Source of the DNA: Hepsetus odoe | Lineage: Eukaryota; Chordata; Actinopteri; Characiformes; Hepsetidae | Reading direction: 5' to 3' | Assembly (NCBI GenBank): GCA_017165825.1 | Contig: CM029393.1 | Span: 2,577,520-2,641,519, forward strand | DNA length: 64,000 nt | Part shown: in pieces, positions 1 to 11,129 of the stretch | Layout of the letters: each line of letters starts with the position of its first letter | How positions within the stretch are numbered: the first letter of the stretch is position 1 | Translations under genes and position numbers: made by a program | Notes under the pieces: generated by a model | Databases searched by the model: none | What the model saw: only the letters and a program-made list of their open reading frames with translations | Told to the model about the DNA's origin: nothing

Positions 1-636
1 TGCCATCTTTGCCAACTATCGCCACCCACACAAATCCCACAAGATTTTCCACCTCAATTTCAGGAATTTGCAATCAGGATGGACCCTTAGGGGGATGATG
101 GAAAGTATCTCCTCCACAAAGGGAAGTTTCCACAATGCAACAAGACAAAATATTTACACTTCATTAGGTCAAGTTAAGTGGGGAAAAGAGTCTGCCTCAT
201 TAGGCCTTTGTTTTTGGCAGTCAAGCTGAAGGTTTTGTTAGCAAAAATATTTCTGTTTCCAAATAATTTGCCATACGTTGTGATATTTGTGAAAAAGAGG
301 GGGAAAAGAGATGTTATTTCTGCAGGGAATCAGTCAAGACATGTTTGATTTTGAAGTTCTCTTTTTTAGATTTTTTAGATATATATACACAGCTTAGCTG
401 TGTAATTACTTCCCTAAATCAGGACATGCTTGCCATTAATCATGTTTAGAATTCACAAATACACTTGCTTATGTGGTTTCAGACAGTGTATCATGTCTAC
501 TGTCCAAAATACACAGACGTATGGACAAATTTCAAGATGGCTGCCACTATACGTCACATTTTTCCATTTTGCACTATGCAAAATGCAAATGCAAAGACTA
601 ATTTCAAACTCCAAACACATGTTGGTAAGCTAACTG
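1..636. other. unannotated intergenic stretch
   Basis: AT-rich unique-looking sequence. Two overlapping 67-codon reading frames at 430-668 show no family resemblance and no splice context. I see nothing else here. Confidence 0.5.
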
Positions 637-640
637 CATC

Positions 641-800
641 TTACATTTACATTTGCAGCATTCAGTAGATGGTCCTTATCTAGAGCTACTTCCATTTCCT
701 AATAACAGGGACAGTCTCCCTGGAGCAATCTCTGGTTAAGGGTATTTCTGAGGAACCCGGTGGTGGCAGTACTGGAGGTGGGATTCAAAACTGCAACTCT
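641..800 (-). repeat. tRNA-derived SINE, family 1, decayed, reverse copy
   Basis: Read on the minus strand, the block carries the end of a B box (GAATCCCACCT), the CACCAC spacer, a CCAGGGAGACTGTCC segment, and the tail GGATAAG..CATCTACTgAATGCTG followed by AAATGTAAATG. This is the layout of the clearer family-1 copies at 8660, 51528 and 60488. The tail matches the L2/RSg-1-type end shared by many teleost SINEs and their partner LINEs. The tRNA-like head upstream of the B box is no longer recognisable, so the copy is old and cannot be transcribed from its own promoter. Confidence 0.75.
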
Positions 801-1402
801 GGCCAATTGGGGAATAATCATGCCTCTAGATCATCCCCACTCCCCATCTTAAGTAAAACAATGTTGATGATTATGGGGAAGATTGGAGAAAAATGTGTAA
901 ACTAGTTATTCATCATTGAACTGTTCCTAAAATGTCCTTCTAGTGCTTTGCTGGCTGGAATGTTTTTGAATGCCTAAACATTTCAATTGGCCATCAGTTT
1001 CTTTTTAAATGCACTGGGGCATTAACAAACAGCGTCCCCACTTGTCGCCTCGCAACACACACAATGACCCGTTCACGCTCATGCCTGGCTGAATCACAGC
1101 TCGTGGTGTGTAAATGTGTGGCCACACACTCTGTAATAATGAGGCAAAGTGAAAAGGTCCTTCATCTCACGCTTTGCCAGTTTGGGGTAAACGGGCCTGG
1201 CTGCTTTTGTTTTTGGGGAGCCTCTCGCTGATTGCTTGTGCTGCTTTTTCATTGAGTTGCCTTGACCTTTGACCTATTTCCAGCCTACCGCCAAGAGAGG
1301 GGCATCTGTACACACAAGGCTGCCTCTGAGGGGCCAATGAAGCAGCGTGGCCCAATCTAGGTCAGAGAACTGCCATTAAAAGCTCTCTGACAAAACACTG
1401 CT

Positions 1403-1404
<2 letters not shown>

Positions 1405-1466
<62 letters not shown>

Positions 1467-1473
1467 TAGATAG

Positions 1474-1554
<81 letters not shown>
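1405..1554. repeat. compound microsatellite (GT)n-(GATA)n-(GA)n
   Basis: About 53 bases of alternating GT are followed by a short GATA-type interruption and about 65 bases of GA. Frames across it give poly(His-Thr) and poly(Ser-Leu) peptides that are not genes. Confidence 0.95.
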
Positions 1555-1910
1555 AATTTACAAGCATGCAAAGAACTGGAAATTCCATCTGTCGGAAGTG
1601 CTTCTTCCTGCTCACGCTATTTCACTGTTAATGTTTTCATCACTCTACCAACCATTCCTAGCCCCGCAGCCTACAGGACCGCCAATGTACTTACAAATGG
1701 GTTTCAAATTGTAAACTAAAGAAGATGGCAAATGTGCTTTAATGCCATACCACAAAATTATCAAAGAGACGTTTTTGTTTTTCATCAAAAATCAGGCAGC
1801 AAGACAACTACAGTCATCTATAGAGTTTTCTATTCATGTTTTAGCAAACCAAATAAGGTTTCCAACTTCAGATCTCTTTATTGCATTTAAACAAGTGGTT
1901 CTCCAGTGCA

Positions 1911-2102
1911 GTAAAGTGAAATGCGTCTTCTGCATTTTACATAATTCATACACACAAGTGCACAGCAGAGGAGCATTTTACTTAGGGAGCAGTGATGGGG
2001 TCAGTACCTTGCTCAAGGGTACTCTAGGGCAACCTTTTATCTGGGATTCAAACCCACAACCTTCTCATTCTGGGCCCTTAGCCACTAGACCACTGCTGCC
2101 CC
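1911..2102 (-). repeat. tRNA-derived SINE, family 2, decayed, reverse copy
   Basis: Minus-strand reading starts GGGGCAGCAGTGGTCTAGTGG (A box), then GGTTTGAATCCCAG (B box), ACCCTTGAGCAAGGTACTG and CATCACTGCTCCC. The same order occurs in the family-2 copies at 10893, 34218 and 47746. The 3' part (toward 1911) differs from the other copies and may represent a subfamily. The apparent 122-codon frame at 1742-2110 is this SINE read in the wrong sense. Confidence 0.8.
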
Positions 2103-2114
2103 ACTGTTAATGTT

Positions 2115-2245
2115 AAATTACATAGAATTTAGCACATTTTGTTTCTGACCATCCAGTTTTTCAAAGGAGCAAAAGTATTGGAACATGAGAGGCTGATAGG
2201 TGTTTGTTGTTCCACAAGGTGCATCCCATTAGAATGATTGCTTAA
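2115..2245. mobile_element. Tc1/mariner-like terminal fragment
   Basis: Contains a block (TTTTTCAAAGGAGCAAAAGT, then ATTGGAACATGAGA) that I recognise from the ends of a common fish Tc1-like family. No transposase or opposite end is visible. It abuts the MITE end that follows. Confidence 0.5.
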
Positions 2246-2261
2246 CATCAATTTAACATTT

Positions 2262-2437
2262 AATTGATGCTGGTTTAAAGGCAAAAGGCAGTAACACCAA
2301 ATATTGATTTTTGATTTAGATTTTCTTTGTTCAAGCCATTTTGTATTTTGTAAATTGATAAAAATAAACAATCATTGTTTTTTCATTCTTTTTGTCTACA
2401 GCATTTTTTTCCACACTTCTTGCTCAAACTTTTTGAG

Positions 2438-2440
<3 letters not shown>
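2262..2440. mobile_element. right end of family-1 Tc1-type MITE, truncated
   Basis: Matches the right part of the MITE at 25374-25902: a GATGCTG..TTTAAAGGCAAA block, ACACCAAATATTGATTT, a (T)AATTGATAAAAATAAA segment and the inverted terminal repeat, here degraded to CTCAAACTTTTTGAG. The left part is missing. The terminal repeat runs directly into a long TA array. Confidence 0.7.
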
Positions 2441-2533
<93 letters not shown>

Positions 2534-2569
2534 TATATATATATATATATATGTATGTGTATATATATA

Positions 2570-2621
<52 letters not shown>
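2439..2621. repeat. (TA)n microsatellite, interrupted
   Basis: About 180 bases of TA with a few interruptions (AAAATG, AAAG, GTATGTG, TTAT), beginning at the terminus of the adjacent MITE. Tc1-type elements target TA, so the array may have grown from the target site. Confidence 0.95.
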
Positions 2622-2624
<3 letters not shown>

Positions 2625-5115
2625 GAACCCTGAGCTGTCCCTCTAATATACTCATTTCTAATCCTGTCCATCCTCATCAAACCCAAACAAAAATCTCTGC
2701 ATCGTTCAAAAATACATTTGTTTAATAAATAGCTGAAAAAATAAAGAGCCTTCCAACTCCAAACATCTTGATCGTGATTGACTGAATATGGTTAAAATGA
2801 GGACACTGTAAGTTAGATTTTCTTCAGTGTTCTTGTTTTTAAACTGTGCTACATGTCATCATTATCAAATAACATTTGCAATTCTTTTTTTTTCAAGTAT
2901 AGTAAAATATGCAAAAACTGCAGTTGCTTTTTCACAAAGACATGGAAAAACTGATCTCCCCATGTTAATAATCCTTCACCATATTCTCAACAAACAGGCA
3001 AGTACATGAGTTAAGTACAGGACAGGTCAAGTAAGAACGTTATTTCTCCTCTTATAGGGAAGGGCCACTGCAGATCAGTTGAATATCAAAGTTTTGTTAT
3101 AGGTTACCTTCTTCTTAAGATGAAACATTTCTACTTCATGGGGTTTCTCCCATGATTACAATATCCCCGCCCACAGGTCCAAAACCAAGATAGTTTTCTT
3201 GGTATTTTTGCAGTTTTTTCTCCTCACAATAATCACATTCAATTATCCACTGCTGTGTTGTTTGCATAAGCTCTGAAAAGCCTTCTTCATTTTTACTAGT
3301 GTTGCACAAAATTGAGTAAGACATTCTCAAGAGTTTGGACTAGTCTCAGATTAAGTCTGCTTTTTAAAACCCATGCATTGCCTGCATTACTAATAATGAA
3401 ACGTGGTCCTCATATTGAGACACACCAGGTCTTGAATCATCTGTAAACTACTGTTGCAGTGATAAACTGCTAACTAAGTGAGGACTGAGCCGCCAAATGT
3501 CTTATTACTTATAATCTCATGAAATTACATCTTATTTCCAATATAGTTTTATGAACATACCAAAATAAAGCTCTCTAATCTTACAGCCATTGTTTAATTT
3601 CAAATCCAGTTTGCTGGGGCAGAAAACCAAAAAATTTGTGGTATTTTTTTTTTGTAATTACTTACAGATGGCCTACATCTGAGCATTACAGTGAAATATT
3701 GTTTTAGACTTATGCTCTTACTGGATTTCATTGGTCTGGAGGACACACAATATGATACTGGACAGAAAACAGAATCATTTTCAAAATTCTGCCTAGAGCC
3801 TGTACAGTGTTTCTGCCTGAAACTCCACCTTATCCGTCTGCAATTTAAGTCCTTCTAAATGAAGAATCAGTATGTCTACACTGTATTCTAACATACTTGC
3901 CTTATGCTGACTACCCAGATTAAGACAGACATAAAGATTAAATAATTTGTATTTTCATCACTTTATATGAATGGTCTAATTAATTAAAATGTGCACTAAT
4001 AGGAAAAAAAAGTGTACTTATGGTGAAAAAATTAGGATAGGATGTCAGACCTGTATTGAACAGTTTTTATCCTGAACGTAACATTAAACCATTCCAAAAA
4101 AGCAACTTTAACTATATAATTATATTTTTATAGGTTACAGGATGGGCCTTTTCGCTATCACATTCCCTCCGATTTACCACTCTGAATATTCTCCACCACG
4201 GGGAGGAATTAGCAGTAGTTTGTACATTCAGGTTAAAATTTGTTCTGTATGTGCTTTCACATTTCAAAGGTGGAAGAACATTGATAGATTGATCTTTTAC
4301 AACTATGCTCAGAATTATAAAATAACAAAACAAAACAAAAAAAATAATTAAAAGGAGACCAAATTTAATGTCAAAATCTGAAGTTAAACATGTGAAGCAG
4401 GTCTGCAGGGCCTAATTTGTGTCCAGTCTTAAAACCCATGACAGGCTCTTTTACGAGAAAGAGCCCTGCTTCTTTTAACAATCTGATAATGAGAAACAGA
4501 TATTTTGCCTACATTTAAGATTACTTACTTACTTACTTTATACCTACATTTGAAAAACGGTAAGAAAAACCTAGTCTGGGTCCCGTCCTGGATCAAAGAC
4601 CCATCTGATTATTAACACATGCAATGTGATTCAGTTATGCAAAAAATAATGCTGGAGTGAAAATGGTCCAATGCATCTTGCAGATACAGTGTAATTCAGT
4701 CACTCAAACCAAAGAGACTATCCAAAGAGATAGTCACGGATGCGTAGGACATATTTGTAGTTAAATTTTCATGGTGCATCAGCAACAAAGAAGGTCTGCC
4801 TTAATCATCTGTGTCAGTATAGAGTTTTCGAAGTTTCTGCATAGTTAAAAGGTTACACTGGAAACTAAGTCATTTAGAGTTTGATTCGTCATCCTGTGTT
4901 CCTGAGGATCTTACTGAGTCAGAATTCATCATTGCTGCAGATAAGAACCAGATGTCCAAACTGTTTAATATTCTTAAAGCTACTCATAGAAAGATACTAA
5001 ACAAAATGCTTATGACCCCTGAGACATAATTTTAGTTCTGGCCCAATTTTTCTTTTAAAATCCATTCTTAGCTGATAAATGCATTTTAAATGATCTGCTA
5101 TTGCACTATTTTTAA
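2625..5115. other. unannotated intergenic stretch
   Basis: AT-rich with homopolymer runs and a short TTAC tract near 4525. Frames of 60-73 codons at 2827-3330 and 4112-4351 look like chance. No repeat family or exon recognised. Confidence 0.5.
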
Positions 5116-5117
5116 AA

Positions 5118-6855
5118 CTAACCCAGCCACTGGGGATGCACAAATCTTGGTGCCAATCCCAATGCCAGATAAATGGGGAGGGTTACGTCAAGAAAGGCAT
5201 CTGGTGTAAAATTGTGTCAAATCAAATATGTGGACAACAAATAGATTTCACAACCACCAATATTATTAGCCAACAGGGTACGGGTGGAAATGGGGCTACT
5301 GTTGGCCAAAGGAGAAGAAGAAGAAGAGGGGTGAGGCATGTCTGGAGGGAGGAGGAGAGAAGGAAATGTAGTAGAGTGGAAGTGAGGGTAGGAAATTTTA
5401 ATGCTGGCCGTACGACTGGTAAAGGTAGAGAATTAACTGATATGATGGCGAGAAGGAAGGTTGTTATTTTGTGTATATTTTGGAGGAGAGTTTAAATTGT
5501 TTTAAGGTCATGCAAAATAAAGTCAGTTGTGGATTGAATGAAAGGTTGGAAAGAAAGAAGGGAGAAGAGGACCAACACTGATTAGCAAGACAGAGAGACA
5601 AAGCTAGGAAAGATGTGCAGCAGATCAGGGTGGGAAAGGATAGAAATGGAAACAAACTCACAAGAGTGTGCTGAGCAGATGGAAAGAAGACTCTGACTGG
5701 CTGATGAACAAAGAGAATGAGAGTGCGTGAAGACCGGATGATGTCATATAGTGAATCATGAAGTGCAGCATATTGAAAAATGAAATTAAGGGCATCAATA
5801 AAGAAGAATGAAGAATAGAAAGGCTGTTGGTCCAGATTATATACCTGTTGAAGCATGGAGGTGTTTAGGAGAGACGGCAGTGATGTTTCGAATCAGATTG
5901 TTTAACACAATCTTGGAAAATGAGAGGATGCATGAGGAATGGTGCAGAAATGTACTGGTACTTATTTTCAAGAACAAGGATGAAGCACAGCGCTGCAGTA
6001 ACTATAGAGGAATAAAGTTAATCTGCCAAAGCATGGGTTGATGGAGTTATGGGAAAGAGTAGTGGAAGCTAGGTTAAGAAAAGAGGTAAGGATTAGTTAG
6101 CAGCAGTATAGTTTCATGCTGGGAAAGAGCACAACAGATGTTTGCAATGCTTGCTCTGAGGGTGTTGCTGAGGGTGTTGGACTTGGAGAAAGCATATGAC
6201 AGGGTGCCTAGAGAGGTGTTGTGGTTTTGCATGAGGAAGTCAGGAGTGGTAGAGAAGTATGTGAGAGTAGTACAGGATATGAGGGCAGTGTGGCAGTGGT
6301 GAAGTCTACAGTAGGAGGTATGGATGCATTTAAAGCAGAGGTGGGATCAGCACTGAGCCCATTTTTTTTATTTGCAGTGGTAATAAACAGGTTGACAGGC
6401 AAGGTTAGACAGGATTATGATGTTTGCTTAAACGAAAGTGAGAAGGAAAAAGTCAGAATACCTGAGTGTGAACAAAAGAGAGGAAAATAAAGTGGTTAGG
6501 AAGTAAGGAGCAGAGATGACTATGGTGGAGGAATTTAAATACTTCGGATCAGCAGTCCAGAGTTATAAGGAGTGTAAAAGAGAGGTGAAGAAGAGAGTGC
6601 AGGCAGGTTTGAACGGGTGGAGAAGAGTGGCAAAATCATGATCTTTGACAGACAGGTACCAGCAAGAGTGAGATGAAATTTTTATAGGAGGGTAGTTACA
6701 CCAACTATGCTGTATGGGTTTGAGATGGTAGCACTGATAAAAAGACAGGCAGCAGAGCTGGAGGTGTCAGAGTTAAGGATGTTAAGATTTTCACTGGGTA
6801 TGATAAGGATGGACAGGATGAGAAATTAGTAAATTAGAGGGACATCAGATGGACT
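5118..6855 (+). pseudogene. decayed RTE/RTE-X-like non-LTR retrotransposon (LINE)
   Basis: The 5' leader (GGGATGCACAAATCTTGG.., GATAAATGGGGAGGGTTACG, then GAAGAAGAAG) is typical of a common fish RTE-type LINE. The frame at 5376-5480 encodes a relic of the endonuclease start (NFNAG..TGKGRELTDMMARRKVVILC). A reverse transcriptase piece lies at 5808-6041, with KAVGPDYIPVEAWRCLG, RLFNTILENERMHEEW and the NYRGIKL finger motif. Later pieces give LEKAYDRVPREVLW-like DNA near 6185 and GSALSPFFLFAVVI near 6345. The catalytic Tyr-Ala-Asp-Asp block is deleted; sequence jumps to the C-terminal region (EFKYFGSAVQS, VKKRVQAGLNGWRRV). Multiple frameshifts and an internal loss between endonuclease and reverse transcriptase make it inactive. 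The clade assignment is from memory of the motifs. Confidence 0.8.
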
Positions 6856-6859
6856 ATTT

Positions 6860-8335
6860 TTAAACCTTTTGGTTATGGAAAGTCCATAAAGCACTCTAGA
6901 CATCATGACCATTGATCCTTTACTGACCCTCTAATGAACCATTTAACTTTGTGAGAACTCAACCAGTGAATTTTACAAACCTTTTCAAAGAAGGCCCCTT
7001 TCATGCAGAAGCCATCAATAAGGAGACACTGGGTGTTAAGCATGATAATAAAGAAATGATTCACTGGAATTATAAAGTGGGACAGTTCGAATAAGTGCAT
7101 CTTATTAGCACAGGAGATCTTTATTGAACTACAGTGGTCTTTAACATCACTAACTGCGTGTCAGCGGTTGTTAATCAGGCAAGTTAATTATTCTGCTGGG
7201 GTAATTGATTTTACAGAGTGAGCTGCCTTTATGTTTGACCGTGCTGTGCTGGAGTTACCCCCGTGCACTTGCTTTTTTGACACAGATTAAACAGGCAGAG
7301 ATGCCGCAGGGTTAAAGAGGAATTGACTGGAGCCGAATAATATCCCAGAGTTCAGCAGGGCATGTCCCATTGCACACTGATCTCAGAATTACAGATAGAC
7401 GAAGCAGATCACACACAAAGCAGAAGGCAAACAAAACAGAATATACGTACACACACTCATGCACACGCCCACAAATAAGCATATATACACTAAGTGTCCA
7501 AAAGTATCCAGATTATATCAAACGCTTAATACCTGGCCTAGGTAATGTCATTTGGGTTGAATGCAATCAAATACTTGCAACAATTTTCTTTCATTTATGG
7601 TAAACAATCAAAGAAACTTGCAGAAGAAAGTTAAGACGGGGGAGGGGTGGGGTATTGGATATACAGAGTGATACATCCTGAAGGGGTTTACTTGCTCAGC
7701 ACCCACTGATTCCTCCCATAATGCATCCTGGTGCCATTTCTTCCTCAGATAAGTAATGAAGAAACACATACCTTCTATATGATGTATAAGAAGATACAAT
7801 TCATAAAAGCAGCCCATTTTTCATATTTCCAGCATATTTATACTTACAATGCTGTCTAACATATCCCACTCCATTGACAGGAGTCATTGTAAAGAGAAAT
7901 ACAATGTTCTTCGCCTCTGTCACCATGTGTCAGTGACCGACAAAATGCTTGTCAAAAAAAAATCAGCTCAAATAAAATCTATATAGTAAATGGTTACATA
8001 ATGGAAGCTAAAGCATGTGAAAAAAAATCTCAACAAAATAGAAAATGTTGGTATACTGAGCAAAAGATTTATTATTTTAAGTATTTTTTGATTTGGCTCA
8101 AGGTCATTGTCATATTTTTGGTCACTTTGGAGATAATTTCTGCATCCTTTGTTTGGATGCATCTTTAAGTATCAGAAAACCTGGGCATTGTACATATTCC
8201 TAAAATGAAGATTTGACCTTTCTATCAACCATTATCTGCTTCTTCTACCAACCAGTACAAACAGTGGAAAAAAAAAAAACAGTTCACTACAGGGCAAACA
8301 CACAGACAGAAATGTTAAATGATAAACCCAGTTTT
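6860..8335. other. unannotated intergenic stretch
   Basis: No exon or clear repeat. At 7485-7515 the string AGTGTCCAAAAGTATCCAGA resembles DNA-transposon ends but no partner is visible. Frames here are 61-77 codons and lack family resemblance. Confidence 0.45.
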
Positions 8336-8395
8336 CTATATATATTTTATATATAATATAAAACCCTTACATAAAACCCATATATATATATATAT

Positions 8396-9025
8396 ACAGT
8401 ACTGTGCAAAAGTTTTAGGCAGGTGTGGAAAAAATGCTGTAAACCAAGAATGCTTTCAAAAATGGAAGTGTTAATCATTTATTTTCATCAATCAACAAAA
8501 TGCAGTGAATGAACCAAAGAGAAATATAAATCAAATCAATATTTGGTGTGACCACCCTTTGCCTTTAAAACAGCATCAGTTCTTCTAGGTACACTTGCAC
8601 TCAGTTTTTGAAGGAACTCAGCTGGTAGGTTGTTCCAAACATCTTGGAGAACTAACCATGGGTGGCGGTGGTCTAGTGGTAGGGTACTTGCCTACGAACC
8701 TCTAGATCAAGAGGTTCCCGGTTCGAATCCCACCTCTAGCTCCCTACCACCACTGGGTCCCTGAGCAAGACCTTTAACCCTGAGTTGCTCCAGGGGGACT
8801 GTCCCTCTGGATAATCTGGATAAGAGTGTCTGCTAAATGCTGTAAATGTAAATGTAACCTGTAGCTTCCTCACATCCTTCTGTCTCTTCATGTGATCCAG
8901 ACACACTGGATGATGTTGAGATCAGGGCTCTGTGGGGCCAGAAGAACTGATGCTGGTTTGAAGGCAAAAAGTAGTAACACCAAATATTGATCTGATTTAG
9001 ATTTTTCTTTTGTGCACTCACTTTA
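8396..9025. mobile_element. family-1 Tc1-type MITE, 3' truncated, split by a SINE
   Basis: Begins with the terminal repeat CAGTACTGTGCAAAAGTTTT, then AGGCAGGTGTGGAAAA, and runs through GGTGTGACCACCCTTTGCC and GTTGTTCCAAACATCTTGGA. A SINE interrupts it at 8660-8855. It resumes with TGTAGCTTCCTCACATCC, GATGTTGAGATCAGGGCTC, then jumps to GAAGAACTGATGCTGG..AAGGCAAA and ATATTGATCTGATTTAG. The central part of a full transposon is therefore absent. The last ~100 bases including the right terminal repeat are lost. The internal sequence is the reverse of a Tc1 transposase C-terminus. Confidence 0.85.
8660..8855 (+). repeat. tRNA-derived SINE, family 1, nested in a MITE
   Basis: Well-preserved copy: A box within GGTGGTCTAGTGGTAGGGTA, B box GGTTCGAATCCC, CTACCACCACTGGGTCCCTG spacer, CCAGGGGGACTGTCCC, then CTGGATAA..AGAGTGTCTGCTAAATGCTG and AAATGTAAATGT tail. 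TAACC occurs on both sides (8653-8657 and 8855-8859) and may be the target-site duplication. The split RNA polymerase III promoter looks intact. Confidence 0.9.
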
Positions 9026-9095
9026 ATAATAATAAATGTGAAATATTCGTATAATATAAGGATTAAATGAATTAATTTCATCTGTTTTTTTTCAG

Positions 9096-9176
9096 GAGGT
9101 AAAAAGACTTGAAAACCGACTTGAGAAATTGAAGTCAAAAACTACAAGCACTCTTTCTCTTTTTTACAGAGATTAA
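9096..9176 (+). other. possible orphan terminal exon (coiled-coil-like, 26 codons)
   Basis: A strong acceptor-like tract (CATCTGTTTTTTTTCAG, ending at 9095) precedes an open frame reading EVKRLENRLEKLKSKTTSTL and six more residues to a TAA at 9174. The Leu/Val spacing fits a short coiled coil. No neighbouring exon of a parent gene was recognised, and no good AATAAA follows closely. It may be a real last exon of an unseen gene, a processed remnant or chance. Confidence 0.2.
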
Positions 9177-9179
9177 AAG

Positions 9180-10795
9180 ACTAGACTATCCTGACCTCTT
9201 AACTGTACAAAAAGAACAACAAATATGTACAGAGAAGATCATTCTGATGGACACAAAGCAGAAGAGCAAAGTATTAAGGAAAAAAAAATATTGCTAAACA
9301 GTATTAGGAGGGATTAAAGCAGCCTTTCTAGAGAGGCCACAAGCTAAAGCTGAGTGTGTGAATCACAATCTGGTGGGCTTGATTTTGGCTTCCCCACTTG
9401 TTCATCTTTTGTAATAGTATTAGGAGCTGTTCCTTTTGCAAGCAGGACTGGAATTTAGCTTCAGAGAGGCAACCGTTAAATGTGTCAGTCAGAAAAGGCA
9501 CTGCAAACAACAATGAGTGGAGCTTTTAACGGGAATGAAATGCCATTAGCAGAAAAATCCAATTAATAAATAATGAGATATTTTGTCATGCACAGTAGGG
9601 TTTTTTTGTATGGATTTCACCGCTAAAATACTGGCATTTAACATAGCATATAGTAGCTAATCCTAATGTTAATATTTGCTGCAGGCTTTAAGTTGTGGGA
9701 GAGGAGTAGGCGCATAAGTTCATCAGCATTCACTGTGATTTATACTGAGTGAAAGATCAATAAATGTAAACGATGAGCGACTTCCTTTCTTCCTTGATTC
9801 AATTCTTAAAATAAATGGGACTCATATTTTACTGGCAAAAGTTTTGAAATAAAAAAAATAACCAAAAGTTACACACATTCTTTGCTTAATTAAAAGTACA
9901 GATACTTTTTAAAACTTTTTAATTAAAAGTACAGATACATTTTTATTTAAAAATGAAAAATAGTGAAAAACAAATGAACAGAATTAACTTCTTTACTCAA
10001 GAAAAGTAAAATATACACACAGTAAAATGTATTCATTGAATGCATTGTATTCAAACGTATACAGCATATAAAAATGAAAAAAGTGAAAGTGACTATTCTT
10101 GTCACTGTGAGAACACACAGCACAGCACACAGTGAACCAGTGAAAAAGAAGGACATTTGAGGACATTTCTACTGGCTGGACCCGTGGAAAGTGAACTAAA
10201 TAATTAAATTCTGAGACTACTAAATCCTTTTAACTTTAAATACAAAAAAAAAAATTACTGAAAACAGTGAACATTAACTTCGCTCTCTGTCTGTTCATGA
10301 CTTTTCTATGCCTTCAGGTCTCCCATTCTGCTGTTTTGTCTTATTAATGTCTTGTAATATCTGTCATATGATCTGCCCTGATGGAAACACCAAGAGATTT
10401 TCTTCTCTGTGTGTTATTGTCCATTTAGGTTAAAATCAGACGCAATGTTGAGAACATATACAACAATCCAAAATAAAAATTCTTTCAAATGCTTAAAAAA
10501 ATTAAGAAACAAACCTGATTTGCAAATGTAAGAAGTAGAAAACATAGATATTTGTAAGCAGTAAAGAAAAAACAGAAAAGTAATCAGAAAAATACTCAAG
10601 TACAGATGCCTAAAAATTAGACTTATGTGCAGAAACATGTCAGCATATTGTTAATTCCCAAAAATAATTTACAGGGTTTAAATTAATCAAAATATTGCAA
10701 CCCACAAACAATCAAGTAGCAAATTCTTGTTTGGGAGGCTATTTCTTTAGTTCTGTAGAACTGAAGCAGCATATTATACTGTAAGAAGCACTTGA
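9180..10795. other. unannotated intergenic stretch
   Basis: Very AT-rich. A local duplication of TTAAAAGTACAGATAC occurs at about 9890-9930. Frames of 61-74 codons are hydrophobic or low-complexity and look like chance. Confidence 0.5.
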
Positions 10796-10798
10796 AAA

Positions 10799-10882
10799 AC
10801 GGAAAAGGCCGAGCGGACTAAGGAGCTGCATTGAGGTTGCAGTCGCTCCCTGGAGGCGTGGGTTCGAATCCCACTTCTGACA
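10799..10882 (+). pseudogene. tRNA-Leu-like pseudogene (anticodon position GAG)
   Basis: The 84-base segment fits a class II tRNA-Leu: D arm GGCCGAGCGGACTAAGG, anticodon stem CTGCA/TGCAG around loop TTGAGGT, a long variable arm (GCTCCCTGGAGGC), T arm GTGGGTTCGAATCCCAC, and 3' acceptor strand TTCTGACA. From memory of vertebrate tRNA-Leu(CAG), the anticodon loop would be TTCAGGT, so a C-to-G change gives GAG. The 5' acceptor strand (ACGGAAA) no longer pairs with TTCTGAC, and the last D-stem pair is lost. No CCA is encoded, as expected for eukaryotes, and no run of four or more Ts follows closely. Probably a decayed tRNA copy. Confidence 0.7.
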
Positions 10883-10892
10883 TGAGCTCTTA

Positions 10893-11129
10893 GGGGCAGC
10901 AGTGGCCTAGTGGTTAGGGAGCTGCCCCGGATCTGAAGAGTTTGGGGTCGATACCCTCACCAGTAGGTTGCCCTGAGGTACCCTTGAACAAGGTACCGTT
11001 CCCGTCACTGCTCCCCTGGTGCTTTCAATAGCTGCCCCCTGCTGCACGTGTGTGTATGGGTGAAACGCAGAGGTTGAATTTCACAACACAACGAAATTCA
11101 CAATGACAAGGGTAGTCATTTTCACTTTC
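10893..11129 (+). repeat. tRNA-derived SINE, family 2
   Basis: Starts GGGGCAGCAGTGGCCTAGTG, with B-box relic GGGGTCGATACCC, then TGCCCTGAGGTACCCTTGAA, CAATAGCTGCCCCCTGCTGC, GGTTGAATTTCACAACACAA and the tail ATGACAAGGGTAGTCATTTT. It starts 10 bases after the tRNA-Leu-like pseudogene. Same body order as the copies at 15175, 34218 and 47746. Confidence 0.85.

Noticed and set aside
1362..1615. 69-79-codon frames rich in Ser-Leu and His-Thr
   Set aside because: They translate the GT/GA microsatellite and have no coding character.
1742..2110. 122-codon frame
   Set aside because: The second half is a reverse-oriented SINE.
2304..2633. 109-codon frame rich in Ile-Tyr
   Set aside because: It runs through the TA microsatellite.
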